Source of the DNA: Streptomyces sp. NBC_00239
GTDB lineage: Bacteria > Actinomycetota > Actinomycetes > Streptomycetales > Streptomycetaceae
Direction of reading: 5' to 3'
DNA: 64,000 nt
Assembly (NCBI RefSeq): GCF_036194065.1
Contig: NZ_CP108095.1
Location: forward strand, 4,588,001 to 4,652,000
Of the stretch, positions 6,459-15,182 are shown one piece after another (within the stretch, counting starts at the first letter, position 1; the number at the start of each line of letters is the position of its first letter). A program made the position numbers and the translations under genes. The notes beneath the pieces are model-generated. The model was not told the origin of the DNA. It did no database searches and worked only from the letters and a program-made list of their open reading frames with translations.

Positions 6459-9400
6459 GTGAGAGCGACGGCAGCGGACGGCAGCGGAGTCGACCCCTTC
6501 GGCACCGCAAGACTGCGCCGCGGCGTGCTCGACGCGTGGACCGCGAGCCCGGCCCGGTTCCGTGAGGACGCCAACGCCGAGGAGGACCTCGCACTCGGCG
6601 GCTACCGGGACCGCCTCGTCGTCGAACTCGCCCAGAACGCCGCCGACGCCGCCGCCCGCGCGGACGTACCCGGCCGCCTCCGGCTCACCCTGCGCCCCGG
6701 CATCCTCGCCGTCGCCAACACCGGCGCCCCGCTCGACGCGACCGGCGCCGAATCGCTCAGCACCCTGCGCGCCTCCGCCAAGCGCGGCACGGACAGCGCC
6801 GTCGGCCGCTTCGGCGTCGGCTTCGCCGCCGTACTCGCCGTCAGCGACGAGCCGGCCGTCGTCGGCCGGCACGGCGGCGTCCGATGGTCCCTCGCAGAGG
6901 CCCGCGAACTCGCCCGCGAGGCCGCCGCCGACAACCCCGGCCTCGACGACGAACTGCGCCGCCGCGACGGCCACGTGCCGCTGCTGCGGCTCCCGCTGCC
7001 CGCCGAGGGCACCGCCCCCGACGGCTACGACACCGTCGTCATCCTCCCGCTGCGCGACGGCGGCGCCGAAGACCTCGTCCAGCGCCTCCTCGCCGGCATC
7101 GACGACGCCCTCCTGCTCACCCTGCCGGGCCTGCGCGAGATCGTCGTGGAAACCCCCGACGGCACCCGCACCCTGCGCCGAGGCGAAGACGGGCCGTACA
7201 CCGCCGTCGAGGACAGCGCCGGCGCCACCACCCGCTGGCGGACGGTCCGTCACCACGGGCCCGTCGACCCGGCGCTGCTCGCCGACCGGCCCGTGGAGGA
7301 GCGGCTGCGGCCCGAGTGGACGGTGTCCTGGGCGGTCCCCGTGGACGCCGACGGGGCGCCCGTACGGCCCGCCACCGCGCCCGTCGTGCACGCCCCCACC
7401 CCCACCGACGCGCCCCTCGGCGTGCCGGCCCTGCTGATCGCCACGTTCCCCCTCGACACCACCCGCCGGCACCCGGCGCCCGGTCCGCTCACCGACTTCC
7501 TCGTGGAGCGCGCCGCCGACGCGTACGCCGAACTCCTCGGCGACTGGCGGCCGGTGAGCACCGCTCTCGTCGACCTCGTGCCCGGCCCGCTCGGCAAGGG
7601 CGAACTCGACGGCGCGCTGCGCGCAGCCGTCATCGCCCGGCTGCCCCGCACCGCGTTCCTCGCGCCCGCCGCCCCCAGCGAGGAACTCACCGCGCTGCGG
7701 CCCTTCGAGGCCGAAGTCGTCGAAGGCGCGGGCGCCGACACCGTGCGCGTCCTCGCCGAGGTGCTGCCCACGCTGCTCCCCGCCGGGCTGGAACGCCGTA
7801 CCGAACTGCGCACCCTGGGCGTCGGGCGGCTCCCGCTCGGCGACGCCATCGAGCGGATCGCCGGAATCGAACGCACCCCCGAGTGGTGGTACCGGCTGTA
7901 CGAGAGCCTCGCCGGGGTCGACCCCGACCGGCTCTCGGGGCTACCCGTACCCCTGGCCACCGGCCGTACCGCCATCGGACCCCGGCAGGTGCTGCTGCCC
8001 GGCCCCGACACCCCCGCCGCGCTGGCCCGCCTCGGCCTCAAGGTCGCCCACCCCGACGCCGCGCACCCCCTGCTGGAGAAGCTCGGCGCGCTCCCCGCAT
8101 CCCCCCGGGCCGTCCTGACCACCCCCCAGGTACGGGCCGCCGTCGCGGCCTCGCTGGACGCCGGGGAGATCTGGGACGAGGACGCTCCCGACCCCGACGA
8201 GCTCGCCGAGATCGTCCTCGGGCTGGCCCGCGACGCCGGCCTCGAACCGGGCGACGAACCCTGGCTGGCCGCCCTCGCGCTCGCCGACGAGGACGGCGAC
8301 CTCGCCCCCGCCGGCGAACTCGTCCTGCCCGGCAGCCCCTTCGCGCAGGTCATGCGCGAAGGCGAACTCGCCCTGTGCGAGACCGAACTCGTCGAGCGCT
8401 GGGGCGAACAGCCGCTCACCGCCTGCGGGGTGCTCGCCAACTTCCAGCTGGTGCGCGCCACCGACGTGGTCCTCGATCCCGACGAACTGGAGCCCCATTC
8501 GGGCGACTTCGCCGAACCAGACGACGCGGGGCTGCTCGACGCCGTGGACGTGTGGTGCGAGGACGTGCTCGACCAGCTCCCCGACAGCCCGCTGCCGCCC
8601 GTCGCCACCGAGATCGTCGCCGTCCGCGACCTCGACCTCGTCGACGACGACGCCTGGCCGCAGGCCCTCGCCCTGCTCGCGCAGCCGCCGCTCCGGGACG
8701 CCCTGACCCAGCCCGTACGGGTCCTGATGCCCGACGGCACCACGCAGTCCGTCCGCCCGTACACCGCGTGGTGGCTGCGCGACCATCCGGTGCTCGACGG
8801 CCGCCGCCCCGCCGGGCTGCGGGCCGCCGGCGGCGACCCGCTCCTCGAAGGGCTCTACACACCGGCCGACGCCACCGGGTTCGAGGACGAGCAGGTGCTG
8901 CGCGCGCTGGGCGTCCGCACCACCGTCACCGCGCTCCTGGACGAGCCGGGCGGCGCCGCCGAACTGCTCGGCCGGCTCGCCGACCCGGACCGCGAGGTGA
9001 CCGGCCGCCAGCTGCACGCGCTGTACGGGTACCTCGCCGACCTCGACCCCGAGCAGGTCACGCTCCCCGACGAGCTGCGTGCCGTCGTCGACGGGGAGGT
9101 GCGGGTGGTGGACGCGGCGGACGCGGTCGTCGCCGACGCGCCCGATCTGCTGCCGCTGGCCGGTGGGCTGCCGCTGCTGCCGGTCGCTCCGGCGCGGGCG
9201 GCCGACCTCGCCGAGCTGCTCCAGGTGCGGCGGCTGTCGGAGACCGTGCCGGCGGAGGTCACCTCGCCGGGTGAGGAGCACGAGGTCCCGGAGTCCGTAC
9301 GGGTCCTGCTCGGGCCCGCCACGCCGGTCACGTACGTGGAGCACGAGGAGTTGATCGCCGCCGGTACGGAGCTGGACTGGCGGCGGACGCCGGACGGGGT

Positions 9401-9542
9401 GCTGCACGCGGCGACGCTGGAGGGTGTGGCGGCGGGGCTGGCCTGGGCGGCCGGGCAGTGGCCGCGGCGCTTCGAGGTGGCCGCGCTCCTGGAAGACCCG
9501 TCCCGCACCGCCGAACTCGCCCAGGACCGCTGGTTCGACTGA
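6459..9542 (+). CDS. Hsp90/sacsin-like GHKL ATPase protein
   Basis: A 1027-residue cytoplasmic protein whose N-terminal about 200 residues are a sacsin-type Hsp90-like ATPase domain. The Bergerat fold motifs are visible: VVELAQNAADAA with Asn60 (Mg-binding N box), ANTGAPLD at 86-93 (G1 box equivalent), and the glycine loop GRFGVGFAAV at 116-125. The remaining 800 residues are acidic, without membrane segments or repeats I can name. The GTG start follows GGGAGG. It seems to be a single-gene unit flanked by repeat arrays. Known relatives are annotated as ATP-binding or chaperone-like; the actual client or role is not established. Length and third-position GC are normal, so it looks functional. 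Confidence 0.8.
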   Translation: MRATAADGSGVDPFGTARLRRGVLDAWTASPARFREDANAEEDLALGGYRDRLVVELAQNAADAAARADVPGRLRLTLRPGILAVANTGAPLDATGAESLSTLRASAKRGTDSAVGRFGVGFAAVLAVSDEPAVVGRHGGVRWSLAEARELAREAAADNPGLDDELRRRDGHVPLLRLPLPAEGTAPDGYDTVVILPLRDGGAEDLVQRLLAGIDDALLLTLPGLREIVVETPDGTRTLRRGEDGPYTAVEDSAGATTRWRTVRHHGPVDPALLADRPVEERLRPEWTVSWAVPVDADGAPVRPATAPVVHAPTPTDAPLGVPALLIATFPLDTTRRHPAPGPLTDFLVERAADAYAELLGDWRPVSTALVDLVPGPLGKGELDGALRAAVIARLPRTAFLAPAAPSEELTALRPFEAEVVEGAGADTVRVLAEVLPTLLPAGLERRTELRTLGVGRLPLGDAIERIAGIERTPEWWYRLYESLAGVDPDRLSGLPVPLATGRTAIGPRQVLLPGPDTPAALARLGLKVAHPDAAHPLLEKLGALPASPRAVLTTPQVRAAVAASLDAGEIWDEDAPDPDELAEIVLGLARDAGLEPGDEPWLAALALADEDGDLAPAGELVLPGSPFAQVMREGELALCETELVERWGEQPLTACGVLANFQLVRATDVVLDPDELEPHSGDFAEPDDAGLLDAVDVWCEDVLDQLPDSPLPPVATEIVAVRDLDLVDDDAWPQALALLAQPPLRDALTQPVRVLMPDGTTQSVRPYTAWWLRDHPVLDGRRPAGLRAAGGDPLLEGLYTPADATGFEDEQVLRALGVRTTVTALLDEPGGAAELLGRLADPDREVTGRQLHALYGYLADLDPEQVTLPDELRAVVDGEVRVVDAADAVVADAPDLLPLAGGLPLLPVAPARAADLAELLQVRRLSETVPAEVTSPGEEHEVPESVRVLLGPATPVTYVEHEELIAAGTELDWRRTPDGVLHAATLEGVAAGLAWAAGQWPRRFEVAALLEDPSRTAELAQDRWFD

Positions 9543-9570
9543 CCCCGCCACCCTTGTTCACCCCGTCGCA

Positions 9571-9700
9571 CCCTCCGGCCCCTCCGGCGCTTGGGGAGCG
9601 GGTCCGGGCGGAGCCCGGTGCCCGGCGTCAGCCGGGTTGTTCGTTGGGGCTCGGCCCCGAACCCCGCGCCTCAAACGCCGGCGAGGCTGAATGTGGCGCC
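9571..9700. repeat. Copy of the dispersed intergenic repeat
   Basis: One 60-bp-type unit (CCCCTCCGGCGCTTGGGGAG then GGTCCGGGCGGAGCCCGG) is followed by GTTGGGGCTCGGCCCCGAA and the inverted arm CCTCAAACGCCGGCGAGG. It lies between the ends of two convergent genes, where it could serve as a transcription terminator for both. Confidence 0.85.
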
Positions 9701-9806
9701 ACGTCGGCGGCAGTCGTACGGGGTGCTCGCGGGCCGCTCGGGTCGAGCCCGCCCGCTTGTCGGACTGGCGGACGGGGTAGAGGCCGGCGGGCCGGCGGGG
9801 GAGCCG

Positions 9807-12284
9807 TTACGCGGGGAACTTGCGGTCGACCCAGCGGAACGCGAACTCCAGCAGGGCCGACGCGCCGGCGGCGATGGCGACGGCCGCCCACGGCATGGTC
9901 ACCCCGACCAGCTTCAGCTGGAAGAAGTCCTGGAGCCACGGCACGACCAGGACCAGCAGGAACGCCCCGCCCATCGCGCCGACCAGGGCGACCCGCCACC
10001 ACGTGTACGGCCGGGCGATGATCGCCAGCACCCACATCGACACCAGGAACAGGGTCAGGGTCGCGGCGCTGGTCTCGGCTTCCAGGGCGCCCTCGCCGGT
10101 GTAGTGGTGGCGGGCGACCAGGTAGGTCAGGAAGGTGGCGACGGCGGCGATGGCTCCGCCGGGGATCGCGTACCGCATGACGCGTTTGACGAAGTGCGGT
10201 TTGGCGCGCTCCTTGTTGGGCGCGAGCGCCAGGAAGAAGGCGGGGATGCCGATGGTGAGGGTGGAGAGCAGGGTGAGGTGGCGGGGCAGGAAGGGGTACT
10301 CCACCTGTGAGCAGACCACCAGGACGGCCAGGAGCACGGAGTAGACCGTCTTGGTCAGGAAGAGGGTGGCGACGCGGGTGATGTTGCCGATCACCCGGCG
10401 GCCCTCGGCGACCACGGAGGGCAGGGTCGCGAAGCTGTTGTTGAGGAGCACGATCTGGGCGACCGCGCGGGTGGCCTCGGAGCCGGACCCCATGGAGACG
10501 CCGATGTCGGCGTCCTTCAGGGCGAGTACGTCGTTCACGCCGTCGCCGGTCATGGCGACCGTGTGGCCCTTGGACTGGAGGGCGCCGACCATGTCCCGCT
10601 TCTGCTGCGGGGTGACCCGGCCGAAGACGGCGTTGCGGTCGAGCTGCTCGGCCATGGCGGCCCGGTCGGCGGGGAGCCGGCGGGCGTCCACGGTGTGCTC
10701 GGCGCCGGGCAGCCCGAGCTTGCCGGCGACCGCGCCGACGGAGACCGCGTTGTCACCGGAGATGACCTTGGTGTGGACGTTCTGCTCGTCGAAGTAGCGC
10801 AGGGTGTCGGCGGCGTCGGGGCGCAGCCGCTGTTCGAGGACGATCAGGGCGGTGGGCCGGGCGCCGCCCGCCACCTTGGGGTCGTCGAGTTCGCGCGGCG
10901 AGCGGGCGAGGAGCAGGACGCGCAGGCCCTGCTCGTTGAGGTGGTCGATCTCGTCGAGGGCGGGGTCGCCGGAGGGCAGCAGCACGTCGGGGGCGCCGAG
11001 CAGCCAGGTGGAGTTCTCGCCGTCGCCCTCGCTGAAGCTGGCGCCGCTGTACTTGCGGGCGGAGGAGAAGGGCAGCGACTCGGTGCAGCGCCATTCCTCG
11101 CTGTCCGGGTAGGCGTCGATGATGGCCTGGAGGCTGGCGTTGGGGCGGGGGTCGGACTCGCCGAGCGCGCCGAGGACCTTCTTCACGTACGCGGGGTCGG
11201 CGCCGCCGAGGGTGCGGAGCTCGGTGACGTCCATGCCGCCCTCGGTGAGGGTGCCGGTCTTGTCGAGGCAGACGACGTCGACGCGGGCGAGGCCCTCGAT
11301 GGCGGGCAGCTCCTGGACCAGGCACTGCTTGCGGCCGAGCCGGATGACGCCGATCGCGAAGGCGACGGAGGTGAGGAGGACCAGGCCCTCGGGGATCATC
11401 GGGACGATGCCGCCGACGGTGCGGGCGATGGACTCGCGGAGGTTGTTGTCCTTGACCACGAGCTGGCTGATGATCAGGCCGATGGAGGTCGGGACCATCA
11501 TCCAGGTGACGTACTTGAGGATGGTGGAGATGCCGCTGCGCAGTTCGGAGTGGACGAGGGTGAAGCGGCTGGCCTCTTCGGCGAGCTGGGCGGCGTAAGC
11601 CTCGCGGCCGACCTTGGTGGCGGTGAAGGCGCCGCCGCCGGCGACCACGAAGGAGCCGGACATGACCTGGTCGCCGGGCTTCTTCAGGACCGGGTCGGCT
11701 TCGCCGGTGAGCAGCGACTCGTCGATCTCCAGGCCCTCGGCCTCGCCGACGACGCCGTCGACGACGACCTTGTCGCCGGGGCCGAGCTCGATGACGTCGT
11801 CGAGGACGATCGCGGAGGTGGAGACCTCGGCGCTCCTGCCGTCGCGGCGGACGGTGGGTTTGGCCTCGCCGATGACGGCGAGTCCGTCGAGGGTCTTCTT
11901 GGCGCGCAGCTCCTGGATGATGCCGATGCCGGTGTTCGCGATGATCACGAAGCCGAAGAGGCTGTCCTGGATCGGCGCGACGATGAGCATGATCACCCAG
12001 AGCACGCCGATGATCGCGTTGAAGCGGGTGAAGACGTTGGCGCGGACGATGTCCGGGGTGGAGCGGCTGCTGCGGACGGGTACGTCGTTGACGGCGCCGC
12101 GGGCGACGCGTTCGGCGACCTCGGCGCCGAGGAGGCCGCCCGGCCGGAAGTGGGGGGCCGGAGGGCTGACCGGGTGGACCGGGTCGAGTTCGGCGCCCGC
12201 GTCGATGGCGGCTCCGGGGGCCGCGGTGCCGTGGCCGGGGCCCGGGTCCGGTCCTTCGGTGTCGATCTTCGCCCGCTGCGTCAT
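9807..12284 (-). CDS. P-type cation-transporting ATPase, CtpE-like
   Basis: An 825-residue P-type ATPase. The phosphorylation motif DKTGTLT starts at Asp341, the actuator motif is TGEA at 193-196, the hinge TGDGVND is at 579-585, and the helix-4 ion-site motif is PEGLVLL near 298. About ten membrane helices are placed as in the family, including four to six at the C-terminus. There is no heavy-metal CxxC domain and no CPx motif, so it is not a copper or zinc pump. The helix-4 sequence and overall length resemble mycobacterial CtpE, reported as a calcium transporter; calcium as substrate is inference. The first 50 residues are a Pro/Gly-rich cytoplasmic tail. It may share a transcript with the DUF2530 gene upstream. 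Confidence 0.9.
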   Translation of the reverse strand: MTQRAKIDTEGPDPGPGHGTAAPGAAIDAGAELDPVHPVSPPAPHFRPGGLLGAEVAERVARGAVNDVPVRSSRSTPDIVRANVFTRFNAIIGVLWVIMLIVAPIQDSLFGFVIIANTGIGIIQELRAKKTLDGLAVIGEAKPTVRRDGRSAEVSTSAIVLDDVIELGPGDKVVVDGVVGEAEGLEIDESLLTGEADPVLKKPGDQVMSGSFVVAGGGAFTATKVGREAYAAQLAEEASRFTLVHSELRSGISTILKYVTWMMVPTSIGLIISQLVVKDNNLRESIARTVGGIVPMIPEGLVLLTSVAFAIGVIRLGRKQCLVQELPAIEGLARVDVVCLDKTGTLTEGGMDVTELRTLGGADPAYVKKVLGALGESDPRPNASLQAIIDAYPDSEEWRCTESLPFSSARKYSGASFSEGDGENSTWLLGAPDVLLPSGDPALDEIDHLNEQGLRVLLLARSPRELDDPKVAGGARPTALIVLEQRLRPDAADTLRYFDEQNVHTKVISGDNAVSVGAVAGKLGLPGAEHTVDARRLPADRAAMAEQLDRNAVFGRVTPQQKRDMVGALQSKGHTVAMTGDGVNDVLALKDADIGVSMGSGSEATRAVAQIVLLNNSFATLPSVVAEGRRVIGNITRVATLFLTKTVYSVLLAVLVVCSQVEYPFLPRHLTLLSTLTIGIPAFFLALAPNKERAKPHFVKRVMRYAIPGGAIAAVATFLTYLVARHHYTGEGALEAETSAATLTLFLVSMWVLAIIARPYTWWRVALVGAMGGAFLLVLVVPWLQDFFQLKLVGVTMPWAAVAIAAGASALLEFAFRWVDRKFPA

Positions 12285-12394
12285 GGTTTCGACGGTAAGC
12301 GGGGTCGGGGTGCTTCACCCGCCGAGCAGGGCGAACATCCGACTTCGGGATGATCCGAATCCTCCCGTGGTCGCCCCCGGGCGGCGGGGTGGGG

Positions 12395-12685
12395 TCACCC
12401 TTCGGAGGATGCCCCGTCCGTCGCCCCGTCCGCCGCCGCGGCGGCCCGGTGGCGCTTGAGGGCGGCGTCGCGGCCCCGGACGTACCAGATGCCGATGAGG
12501 CCGAGGCCGCCGCCCGCGGCGCAGGTCCACACCCACCACAGCAGGTCGCGGTCGGCGAACCAGCCGTAGAAGGGGAGCTGGAGGAGGAAGAGGGCGAACC
12601 AGAGGATCGTGCCGCCGGTGATGGTGGCGACGACGGGCCCCTCCAGGGGCTCGGGTGCCTCGTGCAGGGGGGTCCACTTCGCCAT
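12395..12685 (-). CDS. DUF2530 small membrane protein
   Basis: A 96-residue protein with two predicted membrane helices (about 22-40, TITGGTILWFALFLLQL, and about 46-68, LLWWVWTCAAGGGLGLIG) joined by a short loop, then a basic/Ala-rich cytoplasmic tail. This is the shape of DUF2530, a small actinobacterial membrane family of unknown function. It lies 110 bases before the P-type ATPase on the same strand, so the two may be co-transcribed. It is divergent from the purine permease gene. Confidence 0.82.
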   Translation of the reverse strand: MAKWTPLHEAPEPLEGPVVATITGGTILWFALFLLQLPFYGWFADRDLLWWVWTCAAGGGLGLIGIWYVRGRDAALKRHRAAAAADGATDGASSEG

Positions 12686-12890
12686 GCGCCCAGTCTAGGC
12701 GGGGTCCCCTTCCGGCTGTCCCGAGGAGGCGCTCCCGGGGGTCTACGCGCGGAGATGGACGGCCCTTCGCTCATGTGTTCATACTGAAACGGTTTGCCCG
12801 TGGCGCGATGCGTTCGTAGGAAGCAACGATGCATCCGCGAACCCGGCAGTCTGCCCGCCACGGACCCACCGCACCGCCTTCGAGGACCGC

Positions 12891-14345
12891 ATGAGCACGT
12901 CGGCCCCCACCACGGCCACTTCCCCGCAGCCTTCCCCGCAGGGGCCGGTGTCCGCACTGGACCGCTACTTCAAGATCTCCGAGCGCGGCTCCACGCTCGC
13001 CCGCGAGGTCCGCGGCGGCTTCGCCACCTTCTTCGCGATGGCCTACATCATCGTGCTGAACCCGATCATCCTGGGCAGCGCGAAGGACATGTACGGCCAC
13101 CAGCTCGACGGCGGCCAGCTGGTCACCGCGACCGTACTGACCGCGGCCTTCTCCACCCTCCTCATGGGCGTGATCGGCAACGTCCCGATCGCGCTCGCGG
13201 CGGGCCTGGGCGTCAACACCGTGGTGGCCCTCCAGCTCGCCCCCCGGATGAGCTGGGCGGACGCGATGGGCATGGTCGTCCTCGCCGGTTTCGTCGTGAT
13301 GCTGCTGGTCGCCACCGGCCTGCGCGAGCGGGTCATGAACGCCGTACCGCTGGGCCTGCGCAAGGGCATCGCGATCGGCATCGGCCTCTTCATCCTGCTG
13401 ATCGGCCTGGTCGACTCGGGCTTCGTCTCCCGGATCCCGGACGCCGCGCACACCACCGTCCCGCTCCAGCTCGGCGCCAACGGCCACCTGCACGGCTGGC
13501 CGGTGCTGGTCTTCGTGCTCGGCGTGCTCCTGACCCTCGCGCTGATCATCCGCAAGGTGCCGGGCGCGATCCTGATCTCGATCGTCGTCATGACGGTGAT
13601 CGCGCTCGCCGTCCAGCTGATCGCGGACCTGCCGGGTCAGGCCTGGGGCCTGACGGTCCCGGAGTGGCCGGGCAACCCGGTCGCGGCGCCCGACTTCGGG
13701 CTGGTCGGCGAGGTGAGCCTGTTCGGCGGCTTCGGCAAGGTCGGCCTGCTGACCGGCCTGCTGTTCGTCTTCACCGTGCTGCTGTCCTGCTTCTTCGACG
13801 CGATGGGCACCATCCTGGGTGTCGGCGACGAGGCGAAGCTGACGGACGAGGACGGCAACTTCCCCGGCATCAACAAGGTGCTGATCGTGGACGGCATCGC
13901 CGTCGCGGCCGGCGGCGCCACCTCGGCTTCCGCGAACACCTGCTTCGTGGAGTCCACGGCCGGTGTCGGCGAAGGCGCCCGTACGGGCTTCGCCAGCGTG
14001 GTGACCGGTGCCCTCTTCGCCGTGGCGCTCTTCCTCACGCCGCTGGCCACCATGGTCCCGTCGCAGGCGGCCACCCCGGCGCTGGTCGCGGTCGGCTTCC
14101 TGATCCTCGCCGGCTCGGTGAAGGACATCGACTGGAGCGACTTCACCATCGCGGTGCCGGCCTTCCTGGCGATGCTGATGATGCCGTTCACGTACTCGAT
14201 CACCAACGGCATCGGCTTCGGCTTCATCAGCTTCTGCGTGCTGCGCCTGGCGACCGGCCGGGGCCGCGAGGTCCCCACGGCGATGTACGTCGTCTCGGCG
14301 GTCTTCGTCTTCTACTACGCGATGCCGGCCCTCGGCCTCACGTAA
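12891..14345 (+). CDS. NCS2-family purine permease (AzgA-like)
   Basis: A 484-residue transporter of the nucleobase-cation symport 2 class, hypoxanthine/guanine/adenine branch (COG2252). Evidence: an N-terminal DRYFKISERGST motif, FATFFAMAYIIVLNP in the first helix, AAGLGVNTVVA in helix 3, FFDAMGTILGVGDEA with the substrate-site acidic residues, and ASANTCFVESTAGVGEGARTG. About 12-14 helices are visible. It should import purine bases by proton symport. ATG start after GAGGACC. A CATACT hexamer at 12781-12786 is a possible -10 element. The gene stands alone. Confidence 0.9.
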   Translation: MSTSAPTTATSPQPSPQGPVSALDRYFKISERGSTLAREVRGGFATFFAMAYIIVLNPIILGSAKDMYGHQLDGGQLVTATVLTAAFSTLLMGVIGNVPIALAAGLGVNTVVALQLAPRMSWADAMGMVVLAGFVVMLLVATGLRERVMNAVPLGLRKGIAIGIGLFILLIGLVDSGFVSRIPDAAHTTVPLQLGANGHLHGWPVLVFVLGVLLTLALIIRKVPGAILISIVVMTVIALAVQLIADLPGQAWGLTVPEWPGNPVAAPDFGLVGEVSLFGGFGKVGLLTGLLFVFTVLLSCFFDAMGTILGVGDEAKLTDEDGNFPGINKVLIVDGIAVAAGGATSASANTCFVESTAGVGEGARTGFASVVTGALFAVALFLTPLATMVPSQAATPALVAVGFLILAGSVKDIDWSDFTIAVPAFLAMLMMPFTYSITNGIGFGFISFCVLRLATGRGREVPTAMYVVSAVFVFYYAMPALGLT

Positions 14346-14375
14346 CCCCCACCGACGCGAGAGTCGTACGGGCCC

Positions 14376-14558
14376 CTAGGTGAGCCCGTAGAACTTCTCC
14401 GTCTCGTCGACGGCCGCCTTGAAGCGCTCGTCGAAGTCATCGCGGATGAGCGTCCGGACCACGTAGTCCTGGACGCTCATTCCGCGTTTTGCGGCGTGGT
14501 CCCGGAGCCGGTCCAGCAGCTCCCCGTCTATCCGCATGCTGAGCACGTGTGTCCCCAT
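14376..14558 (-). CDS. Ribbon-helix-helix (CopG-type) DNA-binding protein
   Basis: A 60-residue protein starting MGTHVLSMRIDGELL. The short beta strand (THVLSMRI) followed by two helices (DGELLDRLRDHAAKRG and SVQDYVVRTLIRDDF) is the ribbon-helix-helix fold, which dimerises and binds DNA through the strand. The C-terminal 15 residues are acidic. An in-frame ATG 24 codons upstream exists, but that extension is basic and less gene-like, so I chose 14558. It could be an orphan antitoxin or a transcription factor; no toxin gene is adjacent. It is divergent from the MarR gene, so either could act on the shared promoter region. Confidence 0.75.
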   Translation of the reverse strand: MGTHVLSMRIDGELLDRLRDHAAKRGMSVQDYVVRTLIRDDFDERFKAAVDETEKFYGLT

Positions 14559-14685
14559 GCGGACAGGGTCGGGGCAGACAGGCGTACGGTGGGTCACTTT
14601 CCGGTGGTGTCTCACCCGTATGGGTGACACGTGCAGTCAACGCCGGTGTGCCGGGTATCACCGCCCCCGGACCCGCTTCACCTGG

Positions 14686-14717
14686 TCTTTAGGTTGAGTA
14701 ATGAGTTAGGCTAAAGA
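14686..14717 (+). promoter_or_regulatory. Palindromic operator overlapping the MarR gene start
   Basis: TCTTTAG (14686-14692) and CTAAAGA (14711-14717) form a perfect 7-bp inverted repeat spaced by 18 bases, ending two bases before the MarR start codon and covering its weak ribosome binding site. Binding there by the MarR product would block its own operon. The right half includes TTAGGCTAA, the core of actinobacterial iron boxes, but the flanks of an iron box are absent. Confidence 0.55.
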
Positions 14718-14719
14718 AC

Positions 14720-15157
14720 ATGCCTGACCTTTCCCATGGCGACGACGCTGCCGCCGTGAACGATCTCCGCTCGGCCGTCATGCGGCTGGGCCGACGCCTG
14801 AAGCACCAGCGCGTCGACGAATCGCTGAGCCCGACCGAGATGTCGGTGCTCGGCACCCTTGCCCGCTGCGGCTCGGCCACCCCCGGTGAGCTGGCCCGCA
14901 AGGAGCACGTGCAGCCGCCCTCGATGACTCGCATCGTGGCGCTGCTCGAAGCCAAGGGGCTGGTCAGGCTGGAGCCGCACCCGGACGACCGCCGCCAGAA
15001 GGTGGTCAGCCAGACCGAGGAAGCCGAAGCGATGCTCGAAGAGAGCCGTCGCAAGCGCAACGCCTTCCTGGCCCGGCTCGCGGCCGAGCTCGACGAGGAC
15101 GAATGGGCCAAGCTCCGCGAGGCCGCACCCGTCCTGGAGAAGCTCGCCCACCTTTGA
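14720..15157 (+). CDS. MarR-family transcriptional regulator
   Basis: A 145-residue winged-helix regulator. The recognition helix region is PTEMSVLGTLARCGSATPGELA..VQPPSMTRIVALLEAKGLV (about 35-78), and the wing is DDRRQKVVSQT. N- and C-terminal helices form the dimer interface. It is followed after 25 bases by an MFS exporter gene preceded by AGGAGG, so the pair forms an operon and the regulator probably represses the exporter until a small ligand binds. A palindrome covers its own translation start, which fits autorepression. Ligand unknown. Confidence 0.9.
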   Translation: MPDLSHGDDAAAVNDLRSAVMRLGRRLKHQRVDESLSPTEMSVLGTLARCGSATPGELARKEHVQPPSMTRIVALLEAKGLVRLEPHPDDRRQKVVSQTEEAEAMLEESRRKRNAFLARLAAELDEDEWAKLREAAPVLEKLAHL

Positions 15158-15182
15158 GCACTCGCTAGGAGGCGAACGCCCC

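Noticed and set aside
14691..14714. Iron box (TTAGG-type) before the MarR gene
   Set aside because: Only the nine-base core TTAGGCTAA matches; both flanking TTAGG/CCTAA arms are absent, so I keep it only as a note in the MarR operator.
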